This document shows positions 52,627 through 64,000 of a stretch of DNA of 64,000 nt, in pieces; positions within the stretch are counted from its first letter, which is position 1, and the number at the start of each line of letters is the position of its first letter. The notes beneath the pieces are model-generated. The model was not told the origin of the DNA, did not search any database, and worked only from the letters and a program-made list of their open reading frames with translations. The position numbers and the translations under genes are program-made. This DNA comes from Phallusia mammillata (lineage: Eukaryota; Chordata; Ascidiacea; Phlebobranchia; Ascidiidae): contig QLIY01000380.1 of assembly GCA_003260075.1 (NCBI GenBank), positions 13,396 to 77,395 of the forward strand. The letters are read 5' to 3'.

Positions 52627-55600
52627 CACTCGGCCCATAGGCGTTCTCTAAGCCTGTTGACTGATTCTAGCACTTCAAGTGTTGTTACGACGGACCCGAC
52701 TTTGACCAACTACTCCCAGTCGAACGAAAAAAGCAGCAGGAAAACTCCAGGTAATATATTTTAGCGATGTAACGACAGTGGATAATCTGCGAGGAAACCA
52801 GATTGGGCGTCCGATAAACCGATCTTGTCCAGTCTTCAGCGAAAATCTTTTGGCGCATGTCCGAACTGCCCGGCAGCGTTGTCAAGTTGAATTTAAACAC
52901 GAGCCGCGTAATAACAAACTTACGGCGTCGGTCAAAATAACCTCGCATGACCATCTGAAACACGCGGAAATGTTGTCAAATTAACCATAAAATTACCCTT
53001 AATTGAATATTTCTATGACCGCGTTCAATATTAATCTGTGTGTCTTTTGTAGGCCAGTACAGTCGATCTGTAAAACACCGAAACAAAACGCAACGCGAGG
53101 GAACTGTGGTGCAGAAGTGTAATCGAAGAAACGCCCACTCTCAGCGCATAAAAGCAAGCAGCGTTTACATCGCGTCCACGAGCACGGATGAATTCCTAAG
53201 CGACTCAAAAAAGTCCTACGACACAAGCAAGCTTAATAAATCAAGAATGCGCAAGTTTATGCAATTCAAGAACCCAAAGCCAATTAGTGAGTGGACGACA
53301 GAAGACGCCTGCGATTGGTTAAAGGCAAACCAATTGGACGACGATGGCAAACTCTCAGTACAGTTCCGTGTTTCTCGTATATGTGGGCGACACTTGGCTG
53401 ATCCTGAGACGGCTTGGAACAGTATGAACAGACTCAACTTCCAGAACAGCCGGCAAAAGCAGGATGTTCTGCTGAAACTTGCCGAGTGTTTTCGCGAAGC
53501 CAAAACCGTCCCCAAAGCGACAAAAACAGATTCACACCCAAAGTCTAAACAACGAATTCGCCCGCCTTCATCTATCAGCCATGCAGAGTCAATGGTGACC
53601 TCTTCGGACTACGTCAGTGGATCTTCTACGTCATCAACCAGTGCAACTGTGCCTGCGTCGTCTTCTTCTGAACACGACCAAAGTAACGGCGAAGAATCCA
53701 CCACGTCATCAAGCGCGACGTCATCAAACAAAGTCAAGAAAACCCTGACACAAATCAGGCATGCTATCTCTAAACCGAAAGTAGTGGTATCTCAAGCCGC
53801 TCCTGAAACTTCGTTGCTTCATTCTATTGTCATCCATTCAGACATCAATTCACAAGGTACAGATATATTTCAAATTACCCGGGCGTTCAAAGTCTGCATT
53901 TAGGTTAGCTTTAAGTTTAAATCATGTGTCATTGTTGCTCAGACCAGTTTACGCCCACCGAGTTGCAAATCACCGAAACGACGACAACAGGAGAACTTAT
54001 TCAATTGTTTCTGGACAGCGCCGCCATCAATGACGACATCAACTTGTTCGTGATAAACGATGTCACTGTTCCCGATGTGGACGCCAAAGGTATATTAATA
54101 AGCACTCGCATTTGTCTTAAGCTTCGCGGTAAACTGACTTTACCGGTGGAATCGTGTTTTCACAGATAAGAAGCACAAGAATCGTGGGATTATGTCATCC
54201 CGTCGGATGCTGGAATCGGACGAATGTCCACTCGCTGTGTATAGAGCAATCACAACTTCGACAAGACGCAATGTAACAAGAAGATTGGAACTCAGCCAAC
54301 TGAGAGGAGTTGTAATGAAGGTAGGTGAACGTAATGGGATAATTTGCCACCACGTTTTTCTCGTCAATCATTTACTATACCCAGTGAACACTATTTGGGG
54401 GGGAAAACACATATAAATGCTTGAACTTTCTATTAGTGATACGGTTATTTCTGCCTTGCATACTTCAACCATGCAGAATCTGCACAAAGTTTTATCGGTT
54501 CACCATTTTTAACTGTAGAAAAGGGTTTACAAAACCTCTTTTGGAAATAAATATTATTTTATGCCTTAGTTTGTTATCTTGATGTGTAATTGGTCATATT
54601 CGGTTACAGGTGATCTGTCGAATCGGCAAGCACCGACCAAAAGGGAAACAATTTCGGGTTTCAACGCAGACTTCAGTGGATCACGTGATGCGATTGGCAC
54701 TACGCAAATTTCGACTGCGCAATGTGGAACCAAGTCTTTTCGCTCTATGCGAGATATCAGTCTCCGGAGGTTCGTATTGTTATTCAACTGAATGTGCAAG
54801 ACCGCTACTTTATTTTGCCATCTTGTACTTTGAAACAGTTGGCTGCGCAAACCTGTTAATGAAAACATAACCGCCATAACTTAACATAGCTACTAGTGTG
54901 TGCTACAATTGTTGCAATGTTAGTAAAAAAGAGATTCATCGTATACCCTATCTTGGCGAGTAATGCTTACATGTAAATGCTCTGTGTCCAATATTTCCCA
55001 GTATCCAATATCTTTACGGTTTAAATTCGATGTTCTCAAATATAATCGTGACCGCATTTTCAGATGTAGCGGAGATTCCCGACACAAGAAAGCCTGTGTG
55101 GAGAAATGGGACATCACTGCTCCTGTGTGATCGTGTCACGTTGAAAGACATCAACACAGGTATAAGCGAGATTCTTTACGAGCTCATCGCCTGGTGCTTA
55201 CAAGTTATTTTGTTGGGCGTGAATTTATTAACTTACGATTTTTTTGGTAAAGGTAACGCAAACAATGGGATTCCTGACTTCAAACGATCATGCTCCATGA
55301 CATCGAACCTTTCCTCGGTAAATACTTTGCCTTATTTCAAGTGCATATTTCCGTAAATTGCCACTTTTAGATAAAAAATTTCATGACTCAGAAGTATTTT
55401 TACATGTGCACACAAAGGTCTGAACTCTTTTGGAACTTTTTTGAACCAATAAAATTACTTCAGGCATCATTAGCGCCCCGGGGCATTACGTTTTGACATC
55501 TTGTGCTGTTTGCGTGGATTGTGGCTCTAATTTCTTGCAATGTAAACTTGTAGCGGGCGAAGCACTTTTGTGTTGGTTTACCGCGAAACAAGTGGATAAC

Positions 55601-57473
55601 AACGTTCGCTAACATTTCAGGAAAGCCGCTGTTCAAATGGTTCCGATTCCTGGACACCATACAACCTTGACAAGATCGGGCGTCTTACAGAGGAACTTCT
55701 GGAGCATGAGAAAGAAAGACTGACTAAAGACGACTCGTCCAATGATGATGTAATGGTTGAGGATGTCATGCCATTAACGAGTGAAAGTAGAAGATCTTCC
55801 GAGGCGACCTCTTTCCAATCTCGACTGGGCAGTTGCAGCGAAAGCGTATTGTTGTCAGCTGTAAGTTAAACCTCCATACAACCGTTTTTCACGATAATAA
55901 TCGATTTCATAATAAACAAAATGTCTTTCTGTTTGATAGGATCAACAAAAAGCCGACTCGCTAACCGTTGACAACTCAATGCTGCGTTCTCAGCTGAGAG
56001 AAAGAGACGAACAGTTTGATGAAGTGCACCGCAAGGTGTCGCAAGTGAGGTGCATGTTAGAATCAGGTCTTCAACGTTATCATGAATCAGTCAATCAGCA
56101 AAGCGAAATAAACAACGGGTCATCTTTGGCTCTGGAGCAAGAGTTAAAGTAAGACACGCCAACAAAAACCCTTCGCCAAACCATGTAACAATATATCTAA
56201 ATGCCATGTTATCGTTTTAGGTCTACTGAACAAATGATCAGTAGTACAGAAGACATGCTGGGTCAGTTGTTTCGTCATCAGCGCCAGCTACTTGCACGTC
56301 AGAAGCGAAATGACTCGGTGACAAGCTCGGGTGACGAGCAAGTGACAACCGCACTGGGCACTATGGAATTGGAAAATGTGGACAGTGCAGCATTAGCCGA
56401 CGTTGATCTTCAGATTGCTGTTCATCAAGCTGATCTTCTTGCACTGAAACATAAACATCAAGTTCTAGATATGAAGGTGAGTTTTCAGTTCTGAACACGC
56501 AGCAGTCGCCAATTGGCAGTTTTAGCACGACTTTTTACACTAATAGCTATATGAACACGAACAACCAGCAAACATGAATGTATTTTTCCAGGTGTCGCTG
56601 TTCGTAGCACAACGCAAAGCAGAGAAGTTTCGCAACATGATACACAGCAGCCTCTACAGCATCGTCTCTCCATCAGAAACTCATAGATGTAATGGAAACA
56701 ATATGGAAATGGCATCCCAGTTTATATCAGAGCACCCCGGTTACTCGATACACAGTTGCGAGGTATTCGCTGGCAACTCGGGATACGGATTGTCGCTCAA
56801 AGATGAAGTTGACACCACTCGCAACAACGGCCGTGTCCGAGGAACTATTGTAAACTGCAACTACGAACAGGGACGACTTTTAAAAGGTAAGACAATGAAA
56901 AACCAAGTTGGAGCTAAACCATTAAAGTTTCTGTTGATTGGCTGGGATCTGACCTAACATCTTTTTCCTTTACCTTTAGGTGACCGATTACTCGAGGTAA
57001 ACGGAGTTAACGTCCAGTCCGTCGGAGTTGAATTTGTGGCACGAATTCTCAAGGAAACTATATCTGCGCGCTTAGTAGTGATGAGACGCCGTGAAACGCC
57101 TGCCCAAGAGTGCAACAGATGCATACTCAACCTGCCCAAAGACTCGCAGCTGACGTCATCAGCCAGTCCGAGCACCAGGTCCGAAGACACCGACGACGAT
57201 GACGTCATCATGAAAGACTTTGACGCGTTGAAGCCAGCAAGGCCGGGCAGCGAAGAAATGGCAGACTGGCGAGAAATGACCGCACTCAAAAGTGACCTGT
57301 CCATGCTCATGCGTGAGTTGGAGGTCACTTCACGCGCCAAAAGGGAGCTCGAGCGTGACATGGCGCGCAAACGTAACCAAGATGTTGTGCTTGAAAGCGA
57401 AAATGTGCGATTACGTGCCATGGTCACAGAACTGCAAAAGGCCTGTCGCTTGGCGCAGACCGATTCGACCTGA
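52627..57473 (+). CDS. SAM-like/RA-RA/coiled-coil/PDZ scaffold protein, 5' end missing
   Basis: Model join(52627..52750,53053..53856,53943..54089,54166..54320,54610..54769,55064..55159,55253..55317,55621..55860,55940..56148,56221..56476,56592..56886,56980..57473), at least 1,014 residues, in frame to TGA. Residue numbers count from 52627. A SAM-like segment (EWTTEDACDWL, about 117-185) precedes a Ser-rich stretch. Two segments resemble Ras-association domains (about 310-400, containing RRMLESDECPL, and 411-475). Gln/Glu-rich helical, probably coiled-coil, sequence follows (about 525-770), then a PDZ domain (about 805-888) with the carboxylate loop GYGLSL and the block GDRLLEVNGV, and a C-terminal coiled coil. 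Such a protein would link Ras-like GTPases to cortical or junctional partners. RA plus PDZ occurs in afadin/Canoe and in Drosophila Rau; orthology is not established. No ATG was found in frame before 52627, so an upstream exon ending in phase 0 is expected. AATAAA lies at 57669-57674. Confidence 0.85.
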
Positions 57474-57668
57474 TTGCTCTTTCACACCAACTTCAAATTT
57501 GGTCATAAGCAATTGAAAACCAGTGTAGTTATCTTTGAACATCCTCAGGCCTTTATATGTTTTCGCCCGCTACTAATTGTTTGTTTTTTTCGGTCGAATA
57601 ATTTCGATTCTTTAGTGGTTTCATTCGAGTTTGTTCACTAATCTTGTGCTCCTTGCCTCTCAAGTCTA

Positions 57669-57674
57669 AATAAA
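57669..57674 (+). terminator. Polyadenylation signal of the SAM/RA/PDZ gene
   Basis: AATAAA about 195 bp after the stop codon, in the expected orientation and before the convergent galactosyltransferase gene. Motif-based inference. Confidence 0.55.
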
Positions 57675-57906
57675 CTTCAACTTACATATATTTCGTGACC
57701 ATGGTTACACGCGGTCTAGGGATTTTTTTTTTGAAGAATTTATTTTGATGTTTCCTGCTCGCGTGAAAGCAGAACATACTGGCACTTCGGATACACACAA
57801 CTGTTAATACATGTTTGTCAAATGCATCAATCAGGTAGCCCTGTAACCTGATGTACTGGTAAGCATGCATAGATTAGAAGTCAAATACAAGGAGGTGTTT
57901 TCGCTT

Positions 57907-59805
57907 TTATTTTGGTTCCGGTTTAATTTTAATCAACATACGAGTGTGTGTTAGGTGTTTGACTACACTTGTAACTTTTGCTTCAAGTGAATTTATTCCA
58001 TCCTTGGGTTGACGTGCTCGCCAGTTTTGCAGCAACCTTCTACGTTGGGGATTTTTAGGGTTGGCTGAATCTGATTTGTGAGATACCATCCGAAACCTGG
58101 CAACATAGACTGATAGGAATACAATAGCATAGTTTAAACCTATTTTTCTGTACCTTGCAAACTTTTCACCGGGACGGTAAATTTTGTATTTTCCTACATA
58201 TAAAATCCGTGCATTTATGTCATCATCTTCTCCTCCCCAGCCCTGGTTTTAACAAAAATGATACAATGTCAGATATTACATTATTAGCCTTTAGAAAAAC
58301 GCAACTTTACCCCACAAAGCAAAACGTCAAAACCAACCATGGAGTAAAAGAGCTGGAGAAGCTGCTCTATTTAAAGAAGACAAACTCTATTTTCAAAACA
58401 ACCAGTCGTATGATTGGTTACGTTCGTGCGTTTGCAATTTTTTTTGGAAAAGTGGTCTTCGCCTTCTGATTGTTGTCAGAGGTGTTGCAACAACCCACGT
58501 CGACGTAAAACGTGATACAAAAACTACATAAACAACCCATAAAGTCTGTGAGTTAGCTATTCTTCTTATAATTAAGGAACAAAAGCTCAGAGAACAGGTC
58601 TTTTTTGGTTGTGCTCTAGTCGAATTTGGACTGGGTTAAATTTATGAACGTTGTAACTCTGCAATGTCAAAAGGATAACACAGACTTACGTAGTAAGCGT
58701 TTGAAAATCCATTCACTTTTCTAAACTGTTGCTTCGTTAGACCCAAAACTCCTCCGACAGTAAGTCCACAACAAAACAAATAGTTGTATTTGTCTATGTG
58801 GGCGGCTAGATGCACGACTTTATCTTCCCCTGCAAAATGACATGTTGCACTTATAATGCATTTAGCAGAATATTAATGAATGAATATCTTAATTGTTTTG
58901 TTTGCAAGAAAATAAATAATATCCCAAACAAAAAAGTGTTTAAAGCAAAACCGTATGATTTAGCCTACCTTGACACCGGTATAACAGCCTGTCATTTTCG
59001 CTGATTAGGTCGACATCGTGAAAGAAGTAACAATTGAAATCATGACCAGGAAGCTTGGATGCATAATCAAACGCAGCGTTCATCAACTGCCCTTTGTTAA
59101 ATATGGCTGAGTTGTCCTGTTCGGCCACTATGATCATATACCGAGCTTGCTGACGTTGTAGAATAAGATGAAGAAAGTGCAACAGGTACCTAGATGTGAT
59201 TTTACAAATATCACTTTCGTTGCTCATGTTAATATTGTCTCAAAAAAACTTTTTCTCATACTAATGTGACCTAACGATCACTGTTGTTATAGCTGTGTTA
59301 CCTCATGTGCTTGTCGCGATCTCTAAACGGAATAATGATGACAAGATTGTCGCTTGGTTTGCAGTGCCTTGGTCCCGGGTAGTACCCACCAACTTGGAGA
59401 TCTGGATTGTTAACTGCTATTTCCTCCAGAGTCGGTGGCCAATTGCGTCTCCCCGTGTTCTTTTCTGTCGAGTTATTTTCAATTCACGTATACAAAAATT
59501 TACTTTCCGCAATGTTTTGACTTACCTGTAAAAGTCACGTTCAACTTTCCTTTCAATAAGTCGGAAATTGCTGGGCAAACTTTCAAGGTTTTTGACACAG
59601 GTACTGTTTCGAAAGTGGGACTGTTGAAGTTTTGAGGCTGCGTGGTAACATCCGTGCTGCAATGAGTTTTTACAAATCCAGCTTCATGTTTATTTAACTT
59701 CTTTTTGACTATTATTAAGGGCAACAAGTTCCATGACCAAGCACCCAAAGTGATACCGATAACAGTTAGCCAGAAAACATTCCGTTTCAATTTGCCCACC
59801 ACCAT
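57907..59805 (-). CDS. Beta-1,4-galactosyltransferase (GT7 family), Golgi type II membrane protein
   Basis: Model complement(join(57907..58096,58154..58242,58690..58829,58969..59189,59302..59464,59526..59805)), 360 residues, ATG to TAA in frame. The enzyme transfers galactose from UDP-Gal to terminal GlcNAc or a related acceptor in the Golgi, with Mn2+. A short cytosolic N-tail is followed by one membrane anchor (about residues 10-32) and a stem. The catalytic domain has the IIIPFRDRDKH block, the LQRQQ segment, the metal-binding FFHDVDL (DVD at 206-208) and GWGGEDDD (269-276), all in family order. The exon 2 acceptor (after 59465) has a weak pyrimidine tract and was chosen for frame. Which vertebrate paralogue group (B4GALT1-6) it belongs to cannot be told by eye. 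A spliced 5' UTR is likely, with a donor at about 60041. Confidence 0.93.
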
Positions 59806-59816
59806 CTTTTCTTGGA

Positions 59817-60001
59817 CTGGAACTTCAAATAGATTTGCTTTACGTCGATCCTAAAGTTTTCATAACTAAGTTATTTCTTTTTGTCCAACATTGCATACAT
59901 AAATTACCCCCCCCCCTGGAACTTCAAATAGATTTGCTTTACGTCGATCCTAAAGTTTTCATAAAGTTATTTCTTTTTGTCCAACATTGCATACATAAAT
60001 T
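59817..60001. repeat. Poly-C-separated tandem duplication 5' of the galactosyltransferase
   Basis: Copy 1 is 59817-59905 and copy 2 is 59916-60001, separated by a C-run (59907-59916). Copy 2 lacks three bases relative to copy 1 (CATAACTAAG versus CATAAAG). It lies just upstream of the start codon, in probable 5' UTR or intron. Confidence 0.88.
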
Positions 60002-60052
60002 TTGCGTAACCATTTCTAATTCTTAGCTTAGTTCACTTACCTTTGCAACATG

Positions 60053-62209
60053 TTCCCAGTAGTGATATGGAGATTTCAACGCACAGTTGGAGCCCAATCT
60101 TGCACGCGGTTGATAGATTTCAAACGTGGTTGACACGTTTAGTTAATTTGCAACAAATGTGTTGTAACGTCAGGGATTTGATGCTGGCGTCACACTAGAA
60201 GTCCAATTTCTGGAAAAGCGTGAATTTTATTTGAGCACACGCAGTCACAATCACGTCAATCATGTGGCTGACGTAAACACGGTCAACACGTTCGACACGT
60301 TTTTTTGTGAAAAAGACATACGCTCAAAACATGGGAAACAGAAATTAGTTTACGCCGGCAAAAGCTTACCAGAGTTTTAGACCCGGATGTCACAGATTTA
60401 CAAATAGCTTGACATCACCAGAAAGTATTCTACAGACATGAAAACGTATACATGAGATGTGACGTATGTCGAAAAGTCTTGTTTTTCATCGAGATTGCAG
60501 AATTTATTCTGGCAGACCCAATTTTGAACAACAGCTATGCATGATACGAATGTTGTGCGATAGCGTAACTACCCCAATTTGGTGGACGTAGAAATACACT
60601 TTTTTACAAAAAAACTTCTTAAACATAGCTTGGACATGTCAAAGTAGCCTCGGAATGGCAAGGTTTAGCAATAAACTACGGATTTTTATGTTTGTTAAGT
60701 TGTCACAAATAATATGTGACAGAAACGTAATTATTATGTCACAAATAATGCGTCTCGTCGCAGGCGTAGATATTGATTGCCAATGAACAGTCATACTTTT
60801 GTGACGACAAAAATCTTACAATTGAAATGTAAAAAGATTGCGCACAAGGTGTCGCAACTGAGTGAGCTACAAACCATGAGCCATACTCTCGTCATCGATG
60901 TGTCGACGGCGGTGAGCTTCCATCACCAACATGGACGCTTATTATTACATTTGCCAGAAAGCTCTATAAACTTGATGAACGCTTATTAATATTGTATAAT
61001 AGCTGCAGCATGTTTGTTCATCATGATCCGCAAACAGTACCCTTTTCCATGCTGCGCCATTGGCAACGAAGTTCTACCGGGTAGTCACCTGTCATGTAAA
61101 ATAATGATGTTCCAATTTTAGTATTGTTGCTTTTGTTTGTGCAATGTTTTTGAAAAATCCTCGTGACCGGAAACATTTTACTAATTTGTATCAGACACTG
61201 AAATGATCGAAAATCGAACAACGAAAACTATTAGCTGACCACATACCTTGCCCATCGTATCTGTTTGCAACCTATTTATGTACAAGCGCTCTTGAAAAAA
61301 CGTCAACCAGCAGGTAGCACTTTTGATTTAACCTACCGCGCATATATCGAGCAAAGATCGGTCGTCAAAAGTGTCGAAAAGTTATCAGTAAAATCAGCTA
61401 ATACAAAGTTTTTTGAGCATCACAAATTTTTTATTGAGCTTGTTGGTTAATAAAGACAATTGGATGTTTTCACCATATGTTTCTGGTCCTTTGTTCGGTT
61501 TTGTGTTGGCTTTAAATGTGGTAAAAATGAATGGAATTTGTAGATTTTCGTTGAAAGTCAACAACAATCTTTTTTCATGCGTGCTTTCGACCATAGATAT
61601 ATTGTACTTTCGTAGCATTTTTACTGAACAAACTTAACGATAAATTCTTTAATATCGGCAGCGTCACCAGCTTGAAATGCTAGAAGCAGCATTATGCTAC
61701 AATTATCACCAGTCTTTCCAGAACATTGCAAACAAAACTTCAACGCATTAATTTACTACAAAAGGGGGCGTGTTGATATGTCCAGCTTTAAGCCAATCAG
61801 AACTGAGTAGTTGTTGAAAAACAGCGCCGATGATGTGAGAAGGACGCATTGGTTTCTTTATTCTCTTTCGGTGATGTATGTCTGCGTAGTTCGTCGACTG
61901 AATCACACTCAGTTTCACGATTTTACAACTACATGCATTCAAATCGGCTTTAGATGCTGTCGCCGTGGGTGTGTTTAGGGACGTTACTGTTTTAGGAAGA
62001 AATAACTGTACTTTTTACTGTTTTTAGAAGTTTCGTGAAAACGTATATATTGCTTGTTGGCTTTTTTGTTTTATTCTGCTGTGTTGTCTTGTAAACGTGG
62101 CATTCTACTGCTTATACGTCTGCTTATCGATTGATTGTACAAAACTACCTCAATAAATTGACAGTGAAGTTAACAAGTCAAGTTTATTAAACGGAGATAC
62201 TAGCAGATT
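60053..62209. other. Divergent intergenic region between the galactosyltransferase and the WSB-like gene
   Basis: About 2.2 kb with no domain-bearing open frame. It should hold the promoters of both genes by position. A weak minus-strand ATGGGCAAG followed by GTATG near 61256-61247 was noted but is not called. Confidence 0.4.
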
Positions 62210-63530
62210 ATGGTTAACTCAGAAGAAACTGGAAAAATCACATACGCTCAAATAACAGCCACAGGTAGGTCTCACATTTAATGTGATAACAAAGTTTACT
62301 TAATGATACACAAACTGACTGATACTCAATTTTTTGCAGAAAAGTTTGCTGATGTGGGTCAGATTTCAAGTCTTTATGGAAATACAAGATGGAAGCCTGG
62401 TAGAGAAGCAAGATGCTGTGCCTTCTCAAAAGATGGATTAAAGTTTGCTTGGTCTGTAGGCTACGGGCAAGTAAAGGTGGAGAGCCATTTGCAAGCTTTC
62501 AAAGAAGTTTCTGATTTTGTTGAATCCAATAGGTAAGCAATATGTTTTAAACCTTCTTAGTGATTTGTTTACTGCATGCAATACATATTAGTTGAAGAGA
62601 AATTTTAAGGAAGGGCAGGTAATAAACTGAATAAATTCTGTTGGTTTCTTTTGTGGTTACTGTTATTGAGGTCATAGTGTGCAAACAGAACAATTTAATT
62701 ATGCTATGTGAAAGGGTGTAAACTATGAAACACAAGAAGAAATCACCTTTTAATAGATTGATTGTGTTATTTGCACGTTGATACAAAGCTCATGGTATTT
62801 AATCAGTTGTAGGCATACATTTCATACACAGTATGTTTTTTTATTATAGCACTGGTAGAATTATTGACTGTAGTAGCAATGTGGTATCCATGGAATTTGC
62901 TCCCAGCCTTCCAATACTAGCAAATTCATCTGCCCTGTTGGCCACTGGCTTGGAAGGGGGTCAAATCAAGATTTGGAACACTGACACTGGTTAGTATTAT
63001 ATATGTCTTTTAATCACAAGCATGCAAGTTAGGTAGCTTGCCTTTTCTACCCCCAGTCAAGTCAACTATATTGTGTGACAAAGGTAATTAATGTATAAAT
63101 TAGATATGTTGTGTTGTGTGCTACAAGCCTGCATACATTGCATAACCAAAGCATTGAAAACCCAATTATAATTTTTACTATCTGTTGTAGGGGAAATGGT
63201 TTTTAACCTATCTGATCATGAAAGTCGCATAAATGGTTTAACATTTTCCCCATGCGGTCTTCCTATCCTGGTGTCTTGTTCTTTGGACAAAACTCTTAAG
63301 GTCAGTAGTTTACTTTTAGTGTTACAATCTCTTTATTCTTCAAATAGGTAAGTAATACCTTCATGAATTGTTTATTATTTATTAAATGTGTACACACCTT
63401 TCAGGTTTGGGATTTAGGTGATGATGGAAACATGTCACTGACAATCACAGGTCACAAACTGCCAATTAGTGACTGTGCCTTCTCCCCCACTAATCCACAC
63501 ATGTTGGCCTCAGTTGGAATGGGAAAGTCT
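62210..63530 (+). CDS. WSB-like WD-repeat protein (N-terminal part; continues beyond the window)
   Basis: Model join(62210..62264,62340..62532,62850..62989,63191..63300,63405..63530 and onward), in frame, 208 residues visible. WSB1/WSB2 are substrate receptors of cullin-5 ubiquitin ligases: a WD40 propeller binds the substrate and a C-terminal SOCS box binds elongin B/C. The visible part has the N-terminal leader, a CAFSKDGLKFAWS blade strand, LLATGLEGGQIKIWNTDTG, the SDHESRINGLTFSP blade, a WDLGDDGNM stretch and the GHKLPISDCAFSP blade. The WDLxDDGNM segment is characteristic of WSB proteins within the WD40 superfamily. The SOCS box would lie off the window, so the family call rests on the N-terminal blades. 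The start is the first ATG with a clean phase-1 donor 55 bp later. The intron after 63530 runs to at least the last tens of bases of the window. Confidence 0.85.
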
Positions 63531-64000
63531 GTAAGTCCTTTTGCAACCTAACAGTGTTAATGAGTTGAGTTTTGTCATAAAAACAAAAAGACTCCAAATT
63601 TATGATTACCTTGGGTGGTATATCATATTTGCCCAACAACATGTACTTTGCAGCAGTTGGGTATTATGTTGCTGAAAATTTATGGTGGCTCAAAAATGAT
63701 CATCAATTTGAAAGGCATGTAAAGTTGTTTTTGTGGCACTCTATGACCTTGTATAGCCTTGATTGAGGCATAGCTGGAGGCACTTTGACAAGCCTGACTT
63801 GTGTTAACAAAATAGCATGTTGGTATTAGCTGTGTATGGTATAAAAATCAAACAAGCCAAACTATTGCATCATACTCCTTAAGCCTTCCGAACAGACATT
63901 ATTTGTTCATCCTCGTTTGACACTGGCTAGAAGCATGCTGTATGCTAACTGATGTTAAATTTGTTTGATAACAGCACACATATGCTCTAGCAGACAGCCA
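63531..64000 (+). other. Intron of the WSB-like gene
   Basis: The donor GTAAG is at 63531. No segment resembling the expected next WD blade was seen up to the window end, so the next exon lies beyond 64000 or begins in its last few bases. Confidence 0.5.

Noticed and set aside
61247..61256. Possible first exon ATGGGCAAG with donor GTATG, minus strand
   Set aside because: Three codons and a donor-like word occur by chance often, and no matching downstream exon was found.

Overview
The window is animal nuclear DNA. Its genes are split into short exons with GT..AG introns, and the families are metazoan: aquaporin-8-like, TMX2, Musashi, beta-1,4-galactosyltransferase, WSB. Extracellular exon-shuffled repeats, short introns, AT-rich DNA and many small non-autonomous DNA transposons suggest an invertebrate chordate, most likely an ascidian such as Ciona. 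The organism is inferred from gene content and style, not from a diagnostic marker.

Layout. 1.2-3.6 kb (-): six-exon aquaporin-8-like channel. 4.7-6.1 kb (+): TMX2, divergent from the aquaporin. 6.9-19.1 kb (-): a 30-exon secreted or matrix protein of 1,467 residues (signal peptide, two SEA-like modules, acidic Pro-rich linker, two sushi domains, seventeen degenerate TSP1-like repeats, C-terminal vWA). 19.1-25.3 kb: no supported gene. 25.3-39.5 kb (-): Musashi, two RRMs, 11 coding exons. 41.7-42.9 kb (-): two-exon protein of 370 residues that I do not recognise. 42.9-52.6 kb: no supported gene. 52.6-57.5 kb (+): scaffold-like protein with SAM-like, two Ras-association-like, coiled-coil and PDZ regions; its 5' exon was not found. 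57.9-59.8 kb (-): beta-1,4-galactosyltransferase. 62.2 kb to the window end (+): WSB-like WD-repeat protein, cut off by the window.

The genes are unrelated neighbours rather than a pathway. Aquaporin/TMX2 share a 1.1 kb divergent upstream region, TMX2 and the TSP1/vWA gene converge, the PDZ gene and the galactosyltransferase converge with about 430 bp between stop codons, and the galactosyltransferase diverges from the WSB gene.

Exon models were built by hand from splice signals and reading-frame continuity. All complete models close in frame from ATG to stop. Two signals stand out: the architecture of the TSP1/vWA protein, and a recurrent pattern (six places) in which about 85-330 bp is present twice in tandem with a short poly-C run between slightly different copies. 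The second looks more like unmerged haplotypes or gap-filling in the assembly than biology.
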